From the NCBI RefSeq assembly GCF_018687715.1, contig NC_056752.1:7881001-7945000 (forward strand): a stretch of DNA of 64,000 nt, in the 5' to 3' direction. Positions 36,844 through 49,600 of this stretch are shown here, piece by piece. Source of the stretch: Carya illinoinensis (taxonomy: Eukaryota; Streptophyta; Magnoliopsida; Fagales; Juglandaceae). The position numbers and the translations under genes are program-made. A model generated the notes under the pieces. That model did not search any database, was not told where the DNA came from, and saw nothing but the letters and a program-made list of their open reading frames with translations. Each line of letters begins with the position of its first letter. The first letter of the stretch is position 1.

Positions 36844-36942
36844 AAAAATTTTACTTATCATCCATACACCAAACATAATTTTTTAATTTTATTCTCTTAC
36901 CAAATGTTTAGTGTATATATATAGATAATAAGTAGAAGAATT
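36844..36942. mobile_element. Small MITE with CTTATCATCC ends
   Basis: TTTTACTTATCATCCATACACC on the left pairs with GTGTATATATATAGATAATAAGTAG on the right. About 100 bp, AT-rich. Related ends occur at 41111-41221 and in the longer hairpin at 52769-52932. Confidence 0.5.
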
Positions 36943-37118
36943 CGATTATATTAAGAAGTATAAAATAAAAATAAGTGTACATAGTACTGTGTGGTGTAAG
37001 GATGATAAACAATAAAGTTCTTGTGCAATAGACAAAATGGACTCTCCATATAAATAGAAAGGGTACGTTGAATATAATTAAGTAGGTGGTTACATGTTGT
37101 CTTGTAATTTAGGTGTAC

Positions 37119-37979
37119 CACTAAAAGAAAAAGGACCTTTTATAGCGATGTTAATATTGTTGGAAATAAAATCAATGCAATAAGTCATTTTTCCCAGCAA
37201 TTTTGATGTCGTCATGGAATTTTAACACCAAGTTTTAAAATTTATCTTTCGCAACGATTTTAAGATTTTTTGTGATGAAAATTTCGTCGCTTAAAGTGAA
37301 AATCTTATAACTTGTCATTTGCAACGATTATTTCACTTTGTACGATGAAAACATTCATTGCAATATTAAAAAATTTGTTGCGACATAAGTGATTCAATGG
37401 AATTGGTATTTTATCACTTGGACACCAAAATGAACCAAAATGCCTTACCCCTCAAAAAATCGGTTTTCCCAATCCATCTTTCTTCCCCAACTTCTTCTTC
37501 TCCATTTTCATCAAACCTGCAAACTAACTCACCCCATTTCATATCAGCATCATGCGAAGACACCTTGTGAAGACCACTTCCACCCTAACCCAATGCTAGC
37601 CCTCGTCGCCTCTCTCTGCCCAACGCAAATAATTTGTAGCGATATGGAAAGACAACTTGAGAACATCTTTTTGCAGCGATATTCTAGCTATTTGCCACAG
37701 CTATAAATTGCTGCAAATAATTTTTTCCAACGATTTTAGACAGAACTGTGATGCGCAGTTGCGACAATTTTATCTGGTATTTGTAGCAAGGTAAATCACT
37801 GCAAATGAGGTATTATTTCTAGTATTTGTTTTATTTCGCTGGTTTTTTTTATATAAATAAATAAACAAATGCGATTAACATCTGATGCAGTTGAAATTGC
37901 TGAGAAAGAGCAATTGCAGCGATTTTTGAGGTTATTTGCGATGATTAATTGCGTTGGAAAATACCATTTTCTTGTAGCA
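37119..37979. mobile_element. Non-autonomous CACTA-like element
   Basis: The left end CACTAAAAGAAAAAGGAC and the right end, whose reverse complement reads TGCTACAAGAAAATGG, are degenerate forms of the CACTACAAGAAA terminus. The ends are packed with short repeats of the form GCAACGATT / GCAGCGATT in both orientations (37250-37330 and 37670-37770, again at 37910-37930), the usual subterminal transposase-binding style of CACTA elements. There is no transposase. The middle (37430-37630) is C-rich and differs in composition from the ends. No clear 3-bp duplication. Confidence 0.65.
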
Positions 37980-38855
37980 TGTCTTGGTTTGGCTTTTGTT
38001 ATGTTTAATTGGTTTCTTAGGGTTATTCATCATCCCATCATGAATTTATTAATTGGATACGCTACAAGATCATGCTTTAAAAGCTAGCCAGCATCACTTC
38101 TTGAATTAGAAGAATATTAATCAAGAGTCCTTGATCTCCGTCATATTGTGAATTACGTACGCTAGCTATAAATCTATTTGTAAGTTTGTTTATTGACACA
38201 CCAAATATTTCATTAATGCGTGGTATCAACTTATTTAAAAAAATTTCTATATTTTAGTAATTTTTTATAAATATAATATATCAAATAGTAAGAAATATAG
38301 TATATACATATATATATATATAACAAACTTGTAATAAATATTAATGTAACTTTATTTTATATTCCATTACTGCTTCCTAAAGAAAAAATAGGAATTAAGA
38401 AAAGGAAATTAAAAAAAACTCCACACAGCCATAAATAATAGTGGAGACCACAGATAATATAGCTTACCACCATCAACCACGTACTCCTTGTTCTGAATGG
38501 ATTGTTCGAAGCTTATCCATGGAGACATTTACTCTCTTAAGTATAAGACACAAGAAGTGAAGAGCAATGCCAAAATGCATGTCGGTTTCAACCAAAGATC
38601 ATGTTCAATTTCCAGCGTGCAAAAATTTGTGAGGACAGAAACCTACCTTCATCATCATCTGGTACAATCATGTCCTATATCAACTTTCTATGTCTGTTTC
38701 TTTTCTTTCTTTCTTCTTTAAAAAAACAAATAAATAAATAAATTGAAACGCGACAAGTTAATTACGTTCATATAGGTGAGATAAGTTGGCACCAAAGGCA
38801 TGTAGGTGATGTACATTAGAGGCATTATTAATCTTAGCTAGAGAAAGGCACATAA

Positions 38856-41800
38856 ATGGATAATATTGCAGAAGAACAACGGAGGGAAGTGGAGACAAAA
38901 GAAGAGGCAGATCGAGAAGCTGGCGGATTAGCTATGCAAGATGGAGGTCGGCAGCCTCGCCAACATGATGACATCTTCTCCAACGCTTCAATTACTAATA
39001 CTCCTACTAATTCTACTGCTGCTGGCCGTGGTGGTTTTTCCTCAGAGCATTATGGTGGAACTGAGAGTAGTACTACTGTCGTTGAAGGACAAGGTAAGGG
39101 AATTAGAACAAAAACAAAAACTCTTTTTTAGAAAGAAGTATTTACGCTACATCATGACTTCCTAAGATAATCTCGTGCATTTGAGTTAATTCTCTATTGA
39201 AGAAAACATCAAGAAAATGGAAACTCGTGAAAAGTTTTATACAAGTCTTCCATGTTTTCGAATACACAAGCTGCTAATTTCCGAATATGGATGCAAGCGT
39301 GAAATGCAAAAAGTGACAAGGTGCTTCTTTTTCTTTTATTAGTGTTGTTGGGTTTTGTTTTGTTTGTTTTTTTTTTTTTTTTTTTTTTAACAATTTCAAG
39401 TCTTCCTTGTGTCTTCTCTTTTACTTTCTTCTTTCATGTGTTTATTGTGCTCATATTGTAGCAAGCTATAAGTATTAAATTATATGGATCAACTTGAACA
39501 ATATCTATTTAATTAAACAAATCAAACTCTAAAACCTAACATGACCAAAATACCCAAATAAATCATTTGTGACACAACGCAATTAACCTGTTTATCCCGT
39601 TTAATAATTAACTTTTTAACCTAGATACAATCCATTTAACATATTTCAACCCATTTCACATATATTGGTTGAATTGACACATATATTTATTTTTAACTAA
39701 AGTAATATAAATTTATATATAATATAAGGAAAAATATATAAATCATATACAATTACAACTAGATTCGTGATAAAATATTTTATCATCAATATCCAAACTA
39801 AATAAGAAAATTAATATTTTTATAAAATAAAATTACATATTAACAAAAAAAATTAATAGTTTGATATATCAAGTAACTAAATACTAATATTAATATTACA
39901 TCCCAACAATAAAAAAGGCATATAAAACTAAACATTTATAAAATTTAAAAATAGAATTTGTTTGTATTATATGGGTTGATTGCAAGTTTTGAGGGTTAAT
40001 TTGCAATTGATCTATTTATTAATTGTATCTTATCAAGTCAATCTATTTCGACTTAAATCCATTTATATACATCAAACCTAACCTCATTTATTTTGTGTTG
40101 TGTTAGTGTCGGGTGTCAGGTTTCGAGTTTACTAGTCGTGTCATATATTACGTACCCCTCCTAACTAGTAGAGGTGAAAATCAATTTATTTTTTGGACTT
40201 TTAGAACCAATTGAACCAGCCGATTAGGTGGGAGCAAACCAGCAACCTCAGTGTTGGTGTGATTCTGATCAATTCTTAGGTTTTCCGCCAGTGGCACTGT
40301 GAAGAAGGAAGGGAGTGGAGGGGTGTGGCGCTGCAAGGTTACATGTGAGAGAGGAGAGAGATTGATCTGAAGAAAGAAGAAGAAGAGTGTCATTTCACAT
40401 AATTTTTTTATTATAAATGTTAGAACTAAAACGATGTCTTTTTATACATATAAAATAATATATATATACATATATAATCGGCCAGTCCAATGATTTGAAC
40501 CAGGTTCAAAAGGGGTCGAATTGGCCAACGTCATTTTTCTTATTTTTCTACCATTAGTCGACTGGTTCTCTTTCAATTTTGATCGGTTCGCGTCGGTGAT
40601 GGCGGATGTGGTCGGTTTTTGTACAACCCTACTAACTAATCAATTAAGCTAAAAAAAATGTCCTTATAAATTAGAGAAAAAAAAAAAGAAAAAGAAAAAA
40701 AGATACTTGACAAGAATGTCAATCTTATTTTTGCATATTTTGGAAGAATATATTTTCATACGAAAATATGGTACTGTGATGTATTATTTTGGCTGTGCAT
40801 GCTTATCTAGGGAATGGACTCGTCACGTTGCATCAGTACTAGTATTTGTAATTAAAAACGTTTTGAACATATATATATATATATATATATATACCACGTA
40901 CATATTTCCCAACCATAAAAGCGTGTCTAAACTTTTGATGGTAATTAATTACGAAGCAAAATTATAATCTTCATGAGAATGTATATTTTGCATATCCTTG
41001 GCCATTTTTTAGGGAATCGTAAAAAGAGTTTTATTAATCATTATTCTCACATGTCACACTTATTTTTATTTTTTTTTATTTTTTTATTTTATTATTTTTA
41101 AATTTATTGAATTTTTCTACTCATCATTCATACACTACACGTATATTAGATAAGAGAACAAAACAAAAAATAAAAATAAATGTGATCACGTGTGATGTGT
41201 AAAATTTATGAGTAGAATTTATAAAACAAATGTTCAAATAACAAATGTTCAAATAATCCCAATAAAATAAAACAAATAACATTAAAAACCTTTTGAGGAA
41301 TACTAGATACAGTAACGTTCAAATGGACAAGTTCTTTGCAAAATTTTTATAGAAAAGTGAATTATCAGCTTCTTGATAATAAAAATAAATAAATAATAAA
41401 AATAAAAAAGCAAGCAACATTCTTCCCATAATTTGCATATAATAATAAAGTCAATAATCTCCAAACAAAATGGTTAAGATCTGGATGATGATCTGCTGCA
41501 TGCATGGTTTCAGGTCAATTAATCTCGTATGAATATTATGAAGTGAAAAATGAAGGTGTTGATTTTCTTGATCCCAAGACCAGTCCTGGAGAGGTAATAT
41601 TGGACGTTGCAACAAAAAGGTCTGGCTTTCAAACTATTGGTGGCGAGGTTGAGCAAACTGCAGCATTCAGCCCTGATACTTCCATCAATATTATTGGGAC
41701 ATCTGAACCAGCAACTGGGAGATTTGAGCAGTTTGAGTACTTCACAAAAGAAAGCCATGAACTGCAGCAGAAAGAGGCGTATTTTGAAACTGTTTACGAG

Positions 41801-44376
41801 AATCCGGAGTTACGTGAGCTCTACTGCCCTAAATGTAAAGTTCACATTCACATAGTCCTTATACCCAATAGAGACAATGAATTGAGGTGCTCAACCTGCT
41901 CCGAGTTTCTCAGGCCCATAGGTACATGATTTACATTCCCAGCTTGCATGTTACATGCATAATAATAGCTATATTTAATTTGCAGTAGTTTGAGCACTAA
42001 TATGCATTTCTTTCATACTACCTTGAATCTTTCCTCTTTGTGACTCAAGAATATATATACACGTATATATAGCAGACTAGTATTAGAGTTTGATTTAGAA
42101 AATCTATGTGTTGGACGCAGACTTTATCAGTAATATTCTGTATGTTGTCTGATCTATAGCTTGCAAAATTACATGTTGTCAAATTCATCATACGAGTTCA
42201 GATTTCTGGCAAAGAATATAAATTTCATAACCATCTGACGATGTAGTTGTTTACTGTATGGTTTCAGGTGAATTTTCTTCTGAATCTTCTGAGTTGAGAA
42301 ACGAAAGTGGTGGAGTAGGTGTCACAGAAGAAAAAAGAATTGAAATTCAATTAACCAGTGGTGAGATAAACATTGAAGATGAGGATAAAACTAAGAACAT
42401 GATAAGCACAACTGTTGTTGATCCTCCCCCTTCCAAGAACTTGCTCCTGGAGAAAATTGCAACTGATACTTCCATCAATGTGATAACTGAAAAAGAAGAG
42501 AGAGGCGGCTTTAACTTGACAACAGAAAGAGAACTGGAGGAGACAGATCTTAATCCGGAAACTCATGTAGACAAGAAGCCGAAGACATATGAGTTCTGCC
42601 CTAAATGTAGAGTCTGCATCGACAAGATCCTTATTCGCTGTAAAGATGATGAATTGAGGTGCCCATCGTGCTTCGAATTTCTCAAACCTATAGGTACATT
42701 TGCATTCTGACAGTATTGAAGTTACTTGATTGGTTTATTTACATATACTACGCACGTACTGTATGCTCCTTCCATAATTATTTGTAGGCACGAAACCTTG
42801 TTACTGTGTTTGGAAATTATATATTCATGAATGTCATTTATTCTCTTCTCTGTTAATTATTGGCGGATCTATCATAAGAAGGGCAGCTAATTTAACTATA
42901 TTTTACTCATATTAACAGGCCGTGGCTGGTTCTTTCAAAAGCCTGTACCTGCTGAGCCAGCAGGTAATATGTATGCTCTTTCTAACTTTTTTGGCAATCC
43001 TTTGCTATTTCTATATATGATGTTCTCAGGAGTTTTATTAAGACCGACAAATTTGGTAACAATTTGGAAGCTTTGAAAATTTTATTGATTTCTTGATCAG
43101 CCTGTATGAGACCAATCACGTATACACATTTGTAATACACAAATATGCTCAAACAGATGACCTTTTCTTGCAGTAGTACTGAAAGTTTCATTTCTTGTTT
43201 GATTGTGGAACAACAACAGATCAAGCTAGCATGAAGCTCTCCAAAATGCAGTAAATGCTTCTTTTTTGTTTTCACGCTTAGCTCTATTTTTCATATCATG
43301 GTGTCTCCATTGCATTATTATGCAGGAAATCAAAAACCCATTGAACCAGAACGAGAGGATATTGTTCATCCACTTAAACCACAGACACTGACTCCACCAA
43401 GGAATCTTCAACAACATGGTTCCATAAAGTTGGAGATCCTAAAAAGTATCGTTTATGGTGGTTTGATAGAATCAATCACAAGCTTATCGGTTGTGTCATC
43501 TGCAGCTAGTGCAGCTGCTGCCACATGTAAGTGTTCATATTTTTTTCTTTTTAGTCCTCTTTTACAATGGTGCAGAAACTCCTTTAGCATTACTAGGCCA
43601 TGCATGTAACCATCATAACCGCTAATATCTTCCTTTAGCAGAGTTGGTTATCTTTTGTAGTTCAAAACTTTGTTGAACCATTATTATTTTCAAGGTAAAG
43701 TACTTGTAGCTTACCTATAATTCATTGGTTAAATAACCAAATCAACAATAAAACTAACAAACAATTTCCATATTGCAGTGAACATTGTTGCCTTGGCATT
43801 GGCAAACCTGATTGGTGGACTTTTCGTCATTGGTCATAATGTGAGTTCTTTTCTTATAACATGTCATAAACTAATTGGCAGCTCAAATAACATGGTGTGT
43901 TATGGAAGTTGTTCTGTTTAATTAACTTTAAGCTCATTGATTTCGAACTTGCAATATTACAGCTTCTGGAACTGAAGAATGATCAATCCAGAGTGACCTC
44001 GGATGAAACAGATGATGAACAAGAAGTGGGTCGGTACCAAGAAGTATTGGGTCAGAGAAGGAATTTCATCCTCCATGCTTCAGTTGCAGTATTATCATTC
44101 CTTGTTTTTGGGTTGGTGCCTCCAGTGGTGTATGGCTTCTCATTTTACAACAGTGACGAGAGGTCCCTCAAGATGGCAGCAGTCGCAGCAGCTTCTCTTG
44201 CATGCATCACTGTACTAGCCAATGCCAAGGCTTACGTCCAAAAGCCACCAAACTGGTACATATATGCTACAACTGTGCTGCACTACGTTGTACTTGGGGT
44301 CGGAGCCGCCGGCATTTCTTACTTGGCAGGTTACCTCCTCAACAAACTCATTCAGAAGCTTGGTTGGTTTGAGTAA
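38856..44376 (+). CDS. Membrane-of-ER-body-like / VIT-type membrane protein, seven exons
   Basis: Plant proteins of this type (MEB/MEBL) resemble vacuolar iron transporters and sit in ER-derived membranes; metal transport is known for some relatives and only inferred here. Coding exons: 38856-39093, 41514-41921, 42268-42693, 42919-42963, 43326-43526, 43779-43840, 43963-44376. All have GT/AG borders and joining phases: 1794 nt, 597 codons. The N terminus is hydrophilic. Exons 2 and 3 each end in a zinc-ribbon-like CxxC pair (Cys184, 187, 205, 208 and Cys326, 329, 347, 350). From about residue 405 the VIT-like membrane part begins (IVYGGLIESITSLSVVSSA, then ALANLIGGLFVIGHN); three further hydrophobic segments follow, with the motif RYQEVLGQRRNFILHASVAV before them. 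It ends KLIQKLGWFE. Intron 1 (2.4 kb) holds MITEs. The first exon is chosen by phase and open frame and is the least certain. Confidence 0.88.
40169..40631. mobile_element. hAT-like MITE with 8-bp duplication, in intron 1 of the MEBL gene
   Basis: TAGAGGTGAAAATC at the left and GTACAACCCTA at the right are inverted ends. The flanks CTAACTAG (40161-40168) and CTAACTAA (40632-40639) match at 7 of 8 positions, as expected for a hAT target duplication. The interior (CGGCCAGTCCAATGATTTGA, CGATGTCTTTTTA) parallels that of the element at 3239-3968. Confidence 0.78.
41111..41221. mobile_element. Small MITE in intron 1 of the MEBL gene
   Basis: TTTTTCTACTCATCATTCAT on the left and the diverged reverse complement of AAAATTTATGAGTAGAATTT on the right form inverted ends around an A-rich core. 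Related to the small elements at 36844 and 52769. Confidence 0.45.
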
Positions 44377-46660
44377 AGTACCGCAGCTATGATCTCTTGG
44401 TCCGCCTTCCTACGTTCATCAATGTGCTACCTACCTTCTTGTTCTCGTACCCATTTTTCCTTTGTCTTTTACCTTCCCAAATCAGTAACAACATAGTAAA
44501 TAGCGTGTGATATAAAAACTTTCCAACAACCAACTAGGTTCTGCTTTACAGATTTCTCTTAAATTTTGAGTTTTAAGATTATTATTTATTTTAAAATTTG
44601 AAAAAATAAAAAATAAAAATTAAATTATTTATTATATTTTATATAAAAATTTAAAAAAATTATAATAATAAAAAAAAAATTATATGTGAGATAAAAATTC
44701 TTTGTGATCAATCAGTACCTACTCTTTTTATAAATACGATGGCATCTTTGAAACTTTTTGACTGAAATATAGAAGCCCTTCTAAAGAGAGGGACTTCTTC
44801 AAAAAATTGGCGTATGCCGCTATCTGCGGCGAGCACACGGTATTCTTTAGTAAAAGGCGAAAGAATAGTTCGCTCTGTGCTCACCGCGCGGCTGCGTGAT
44901 TTAGAACCGAAGTTCAATTCCCTTTTTATGGTTGTTCTCTTGTTGTGGCTCTGTTGCTTCTTTCCAGTGTGGGATTTGCAGCAATGAGAACAGCACTTCA
45001 GCCCACGTGCAACACAGTCATGCCTAAGATAAGTCGCACGTGTGCCTAGATTTAGTTGAGCTTATCGAGTGGTAAGTCAACTACTTCAAGGAAATTAACT
45101 CAGAGATTGGCCGGGCTGTTTGGAAGCTGAAGCTTCTTGAAAACCAATCCCGTTACACAGCTAAATATTGGTATATTAGCCTTTAGGTAAAGAGAAATGC
45201 TACCTACTCTTTCATTGATTTTTTTTTTTTTTAATCATCAGTCACTTAATTAAATAACAATTACTTGAAATGTGTCCCGTAGTAAATGTGACTAGAATAA
45301 TAAAATCTAAGATTTAAAAAAAAAAAAAAAGTGTATTACTCTTTTAAGTATAATTTGAGCACCAAGTGAGGCTTGGAGATGCGGCCATTTTCTAACGTAT
45401 TGCAAATAATTTGTCCATTTTCTTCCATCCGGACTACTATCTTTATATTTTTTTTATATTGGTACTAAGTATCCGAGAACAACGTCCTAATTAATCCCGG
45501 GATGCACAGGCCTTCAATAAGGAGTTTCGCACAAATGCATTTCGGATAATTCAATGAACAAATCCCTTAATCCGATAATTCTTAGAAATTAATTACACCC
45601 AAGATAATTTGAACCTTAGACCTGGAGGGAATATACCCTCAACCTTAATAGCTTTACCACTTGAGAGTCAAGGGTTTAAATTTCGATCCGTACTAGCTAA
45701 TATGGCCAGAATTTTTAGTTCCAGTGTAGTGTTCAGTAAATTCTACCACTCTATTCAGTTTCGCTTTAAATTCCGGTCATTCCGACTCCGTCTCAGCAAT
45801 TCTAGTCAAATTTCGGCCGGAATTTGGACGTTTCGGTCTCTATTCCATTTCGAGTTATTTTTGTAATTTTTTTGTATTTAGAAGGCATTTTTGTAAATTT
45901 TAAATCTAAATGATATTTAATTAATTCTAAAATATAAAATATATTTATATAATATAACTTTAAATATATCCTCTCATTCTCTCTTTTTTTTTTTAAATAT
46001 CATTATTTTTAATAACTTATTTGTTCTAATTTTTTTATGTCTCAACTTTAGTTTAGGATTTTTTCAACGTATATTTATTTTATAAATCTTCAATTCTTTT
46101 ATATGTATACACATTCAAAACATTGCTTGAGACAACCCCGGTCCAGACCATCTTTATATTAGCTAACAACTTCACGAGTCTTACGGTATGCCAATTCCAA
46201 GTTACTTTATAAGGATGTCGGACACACCATAACTGTTCAAGGCTTAAGCAGGGTTTGTCAGGATCTGTCCAGATCTTGCATCCATTGTTCTTGTGAGCTG
46301 TGGAGTAAAAGAAATGTTGCAAAGGTGCAATTCCATTACAAAGCTAAATGACTGGACAGTTCATCGGCACCACGAATTGTCCTATTTGGCATTAACCAGT
46401 CATATTTCCTTGAAGTTGCTGGCAATAATTGCGAACCTGGAAGTAAATCTCCATAAAAAGGACAAACAAATGTAAAAACGCAACATGGGACTAGGAACAT
46501 GGCTGAAATTTTTATTCACCTCAAATAGGTCTATGCACAGTCACAACAAATGAGTTACAGTATATACCGAAGTGGAAGATCAAATGGGAATCAATTTAAA
46601 CGCTTAAAAAACTATGATTTTGTTGACCCATTTTTGGGTATCACTCTAGTCAAGAATGAA
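44377..46660. other. Intergenic DNA
   Basis: Convergent 3' ends of the MEBL gene (plus) and the protease-like gene (minus) flank this stretch. No gene is recognised. 44790-44930 is a GC-richer island with a 69-codon minus-strand frame of unknown nature. 45700-45850 contains repeated TTTCGG / TTCCGG motifs (likely repeat-derived). Poly-T and poly-A runs occur at about 45220-45232 and 45317-45331. Confidence 0.45.
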
Positions 46661-49600
46661 TTAAAACATCCATCTCGGAGAAGAATGAATGGCACTTTGC
46701 CGGGGTCTGTTGGGCGGCTCTAAGCTGTTCTGCTGCTCAAAGTTGTTCCGCTTCTTCATGATTGACGATACAGTTGGGCTGAAGTAGTCGTTACTCCTTT
46801 GAGAAGTTGCTACTTGTGAATACATCTTCCTTCCGTGGATGAAGCTCCTGTGCTTCTCTAGCAGTGCCCTACGGGCCTCCGAGTTCCTTTGGACAATCCC
46901 TGATCTATTGTAATTTACACAACTCTGGCTACGTCCCACTTGCTGAAACTTTCCCTCTCTAGGACTCGTATAATTTCGACTCTCAGCAGTTTCTGCAGAG
47001 TACATTGTCTCTCCCTCACTGCTATACCCATTCTGCATTTCTGAGACTTCTATTGGAGATGAGCTGGACTGAACCTCACTTTGTGCCCCATTTACAGAAC
47101 CTGTCGAGGCAATCTCGGCATCAGCACCAGAGCTCATGACTCCTTTATCCTTGATATGGTCTTCTCTCAATAAACTATGTGGAGAAAGTTGCTTGATACA
47201 ATTCTCATCAGAGCAAACGGGCAGTTGTTTGGCTGGCGGAGGCAGTAATCCTGCTCTGGCAACCTTTGGAGGGAAATTAATATCCAAAAGTTGGATTTGT
47301 GCACTTTCCTTCTTCCTAAGAGGAACTGAAGTTAACTTTGGCGATTCATAAATTTCTGGAGTTGGAATTCCCTGCACATGGATTGCATGCATATCATTTT
47401 TCAGGGTTTCCCCTTCAACATTGTTTGCTGTAGCAGATCGGATTGGCGCAGGCTGATCCCTGGCTTTTGAGAATGTATTTGACGAAGATGGGGTTCCATC
47501 ACAATCAGCTTCTGTTGACTTAAAAACTTGACGCAGTGCGAATGAAGCACAAGAATGCTCACTCTTCTGGCTTGCAGACATCAATCGAATAATTGGCAAC
47601 TTTGGTTTGTTAGGTTCATCAAGACTGCCTTCCCAATGCTGGTTTAACCAATCACAGACAATGGGAATAGGGATGCCAAATTGCATAGGAAGATCTTTCT
47701 TCCAAGATGACGTGGATGATGACGAAGTTGAAGAGGATTTGGCATTTGGAGATGTGGCTATTTTCATAGGATCACAGATCATGAATGCAAGATTGCCTTG
47801 TACATCGAATCCAGCAGACCCAGGACTCCATATTACTCCATCCGTAGACAGTTTTATGAGATTGTCGGTGGCAATCACCACCTTCCCTTCACCAACTGTT
47901 AATTCCCTTTTCTCTGTGTAGCCCAAGAGGTAAACTACACTTCCAAGATCCAGGTTTGGTTTAGAACAGGTTTTCAAGTAGTGAGGCTGCTGTCCCTGAG
48001 CATTTGAGTCTCCATCCATGGCATCTAAACCCACGATTGTCAGATCTAAAACTGAGCTGGTAATAAAAAACCTGAAACCAGCCAACGGACATGAGAAAAT
48101 GCATTGGAGGAAAAAAAATAATGCAATAGGATAATTCATGACTAATCAAACATTAGGCCTTGACTTCTCAGCTCAACTGAATAAACCTCCAAGGACTACC
48201 CATCGATGTTCTAGAGTTCCTTTTTGTATTGACTCGACAACATACCTTTCTACAGCACTGCTACATCATAAATATAGATCTCATATTACCAAAAGGTATG
48301 AAAAAAAAAAAAAAAAAGATCATAGTTACCTGTTTCACAGAATGTCTGGCCATGTAAAAAAAATGCATCTAATTTGGATACATAAGTGATTAATAATCAA
48401 CACATGTCTGGCCCTCATTAACAAGTCAATCACTCTTGTATTACACATATTTCAATAGAGTTTGAGAGATCCGAAAGAAGAAAATTAATCTAATGTCAAT
48501 TTTTTCATAAGTAATTTAGTGTCAAAATTGATGCGATGAATAGGCCAATCGGGAGAATAAGGCCAGTGTATCAGCTTAGTGTCTCTGCCTTGTTTTCCTA
48601 ATCTTTTTCAAGGAAGGAAGCATTATCCTTTTTTATGATCAATTGACAAATGACAAGTATTATCCTACCAATGAAAAAGTAAATACCATAAATGGCTGAC
48701 TTATATAAAAAGTAAAAATAAAGGAAAGAGAAAACCCTAGTTTCTACATAGGTCAAATTCATAACTCCCTAAACGTATAAATTCTAAAGATGACTGACAG
48801 ACTGACAGACATTGCAAGTATAATAGCAAAACATTATTAATAAGCACCCATTCCTTCAAGTACACCATGGTATTTATCACTCATGGACATGGTCTATTGG
48901 AGCCTTCAAGGGATTGTTGAAATCCAGGTGGTTTTCAGTTGTCTGAGATTAATATCAAGTTCTAAGCAGAATCCAATGCAATCAACCCAGGAATAGCTTC
49001 TTTATCTGGTACCATCAATAGTTTCAAAGATCCTACGACGAACAAGTCAAAAACTAGATTTTGCTTATCTCTATCCCAATAAAGAAGTAAAATTAATCTT
49101 CGCATTTGAGCAGACAGCATGGGACAATGCAGTTCCATTTATTGCCATCGAAAGGATGGTGAGAGAGTTCCAGAAAGAGGTAGTGGCACTGGTGATGATG
49201 TAATAGCAGTAGGGCAAGGAAGTGGACAGTAGAATGAAGGTGGTTCCAACGAAAGCTTGTAACTGTAAAGTCATTCCAGAATAAACAAGTAACCTTATGT
49301 ATACACATATTTAAGTAGGTGTGAATTGCATCAAGTACTAATATCTTTGAAAGCATGGCACTGCAATCTCCAATTCAAAAAAGGGGTGAAGGTTACACTG
49401 ACCCACTAAGATGTAGGTAACTAATGCCATTAGCACAATTGACATTTCTCTGGCACACACCCTGATACATGTCTAGTGAAAAAAAAGACTATGTTATACA
49501 TTAGCTTAGATAACAATGGAAATTATGCTTTCTGCCTTTACCACATCGCATATGAATCCAAATACATTATTTGATCTAAACTTCCATAAAAGTTAGTGAG

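Noticed and set aside
47607..47921. Plus-strand frames within 46.7-48.1 kb
   Set aside because: They mirror the long exon of the minus-strand protease-like gene and show no family features.
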